Source: Schistocerca nitens
Lineage: Eukaryota > Arthropoda > Insecta > Orthoptera > Acrididae
Length of the DNA: 64,000 nucleotides
Reading direction: 5' to 3'
Assembly (NCBI RefSeq): GCF_023898315.1
Contig: NC_064615.1
Location: 735,923,450-735,987,449 of the forward strand
Part shown: piece by piece, positions 51,101-54,100 of the stretch
How positions within the stretch are numbered: position 1 is the stretch's first letter
Layout of the letters: every line of letters starts with the position of its first letter
Translations under genes and position numbers: made by a program
Notes under the pieces: generated by a model
The model's database searches: none
The model's input: the letters and a program-made list of their open reading frames with translations, nothing else
Told to the model about the DNA's origin: nothing

Positions 51101-54100
51101 ACTGTTGGGCTCTCGGTGCAATAAGGAACGCACAAAGATCCACAGGCAAAAATTAGTAGAAATTTGTACTTCAGTAAAAATTTCGATGCATGAAGCATAC
51201 AAATAGCACCGTCATACCTTAGAGAAAGACCTTACCGAGAACCCGGGAGAATTCTGACCCTACGTAAAATCGCTAAACATCCATTCATTTGTTGACCAGT
51301 CTGGTGTGACAGTAGAAGACAGCAAAAGTAAATTAGAAGCTTTAAATTTTGCGTTTAATAAAACATTCGCGCAGAAGGATCGTACAAACATACCGCCGCC
51401 TGACTGTCGCGCACATTCTCGTATGGAGGACGTAGCAATAGACATCCCTGGCATAGAGAAGCAATTGAAGGAGTTGTAAACAAATAAGGGCACCATTCTG
51501 GATGCAATCCCAATGGGGTTTTGCGGAGAATACTCTACGCCATTGACCACATACTTAGCTTACATTATGGCAAATCTCTCACCCAGCGTAATGCCCCAAG
51601 CGACTAGAAAAAAGTGATGGTGATTCCTATGTATAAGAAGGCTAATGGAACGGATATGCAAAACTGCAGACCAATATCCGTAACATCGGTTTGCTGCAGA
51701 ATTCTTGAACATATTTTCAGTTCGTTTATGATAAATTTCCTTGTAATGTGTAAGAGGTCCATGACTAAGGAATTTATTGCTAGTGCACTCGGGCAGATGT
51801 CATTTCGATGCATTGCTCACGCGCTGCCTGCGATATGTAAGCTATAAGAGAATCTCAGACCAGAGAGCAGCGTTCGCTGCAGTAAGAGCAGTGTCAGTAG
51901 GAGTAAGTAGTAGCTAGCAGGCGTGTGTATGGAGTTGGCTGGGCCGGTCGTGAGGAGCGATGGCGGTGGCTGAGCGATGTAATACAAGGTAAAAGCAGCC
52001 ACGCGCATATGTAGTTTGTTACAACAAGATTTGTACTATTGTTATGTCAAGTCCCATGTAAATGTTTCAAAAAATCTTTTAATAATAATCGTTTTTATAA
52101 AATTAACTTTTTGACAATCATTCATGTCAATTTAAAGAATTTACTAATTTCTGCACTCCATGGTCATCCCGATTATCGTAAAGAAAAATCAGTTGTTTCT
52201 TTCTATACATGACAAATCTCATGGCCAGCATTTCACTGGGCTGTGCCAGAGAAATTTCTTATAGGAGCAGATATGTACGCGTTATCCGGCGACTTCATTG
52301 AGGTAAGAATTTTCAGTTTATTCAGTATGATCTTTTAGGGCCATGACGCAGCGCTGCTGACGTCCAGATTTACCAGTTTAGATTCACAGACAGTTAATTA
52401 TTGAAAGGTTACATATGAGTCACGTTTTTTCTTAGGAGGTTAGTCACGTTATTACTGCGAGGTTACGGAATAATAAACTGTTGCGAGGTTACACTGAATG
52501 TGAATGCTATATATATATTTGTACTGTTGAGAAGTTACAATAAACGTGAATGTTATAAGTAAAATTATATATTTTTACTGTTGGGAGGTTACAAATGGAA
52601 AACCTCATACCCAAAAATCAGCACTGATTTGGAAAGTATCGCATGTGCGAAATTCAGCTAAATATCCGGAAAGCGCTTGACCTCGTGACCCCCCACTGCA
52701 GACTATTGAAGAACGTCCGAGCACTCGGAATAGGTTCCGAGATATGCGACCGGCTCAAATACTTCTTAAGTAATAGAACCCACTACGTTGTCCCGACGAC
52801 GGCGACTGTTCATCAAAGACAACGGTATCGTCAGTAATGTCCCAGGTTGGAGTGACAGGACAGCTGCTATTCTCTATATACATAAATGACCTCACGGACA
52901 GAGTGACCAGCAATCTGCGTGTTGCTGTGGTGAACCGTGTGATGTTGTCGTTCAGTGACTGTAGGAAGATGCAAGGTGACTTAAACAAAATACATAGTTG
53001 TTGTGATTCAGATGGTCAAATGTGTGTGAAATCTTATGGGACTTAACTGTTAAGGTCATCAGTCCCTAAGCTTACACACTACTTAACCCAAATTATCCTA
53101 AGGACAAACACACACACCCATGCCCGAGGGAGGACTCGAACCTCCGCCGGGACAAGCCGCACAGTCCATGACTGCAGCGCCTCAAACCGCTCGGCTAATA
53201 CCGCGCGGCAGTTGCTGTGATGAATGACACCTTGTTCTACATGTATAAAATTGTAAATTAATGCAGATGAGTGGAAAAACAATCCCGTATTGTTCGAATA
53301 CAGCATTAGTAGTGTCCTGTTTGACACAGCCACGTCGATTAACCGTGGAACGAAAACGTAGGAACGGTAGTACGGAATACGAGTGGTCAAGTTCAGTTTA
53401 TTGGGAGAATTTTAGGAAAGTATGGTTCATCTGTGAAGGAGATTGCACATAGAATACTATTATACGTGCCCCTTTTGAGTACTGATCCACTGTTTAGGAT
53501 CCCCACCAGGTCCGATTAAAGGAGGCGATCGAAGCAGTTCAAAGGTGTGCTGTTAGATTTGTTACCGATGGCTTCGATCAACGTGCAACTATTACGGAGA
53601 TGCTTCGGGATTTCAAACGAAAATCCATGGAGGGAAGGCGACGTTCTTTCCAGGAACGCTACAGAGACAATTCAGAGAAACGGCATTTGAAGCTGACTGC
53701 AGAACGATTGTACCGCCGACAACGTACAGTTCGCGTAAGATAAGAGAAATTTGGGCTCTGATGAAGGCGTATAAAGAGGCTATCAATTGAAGACATAAAG
53801 TCTGTAAATGAGTCCGCAATCATTTTATTTTTGGCACTTTTATTTCCACAAGTCCGTCTTGATCACGCAGATTTCTTTACACTTGATTACCGGTTTCGGC
53901 TTACCGCCATCTTCAGATCTGTTGTAAATACAAATACTGTGTAAGCGACCAGGTTCAATTAGTTGTCCGCAGCTCGTGGTCGTGCGGTAGCGTTCTCGCT
54001 TCCCGCGCTCTGGTTTCCGGGTTCGTTTCCCGGCGGGTCAGGGATTTTCTCTGCCTCGTGATGACTGGGTGTTGTGTGATGTCCTTAGGTTAGTTAGGTT

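Larger units (their letters stand above)
49100..53800 (+). mobile_element. Decayed non-LTR retrotransposon (LINE), interrupted
   Basis: Fragments occur in the order expected of a LINE. Around 49680-50250 are pieces of a first-ORF protein. Near 50840-50930 is an endonuclease end ([15 protein letters not shown]). At 51250-51840 is the reverse transcriptase start ([20 protein letters not shown]), and at 52640-53000 more of it ([38 protein letters not shown]). A C-terminal part runs at 53500-53750. Stops and frameshifts are numerous, and the YADD box is not preserved. Boundaries are approximate. Confidence 0.75.
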
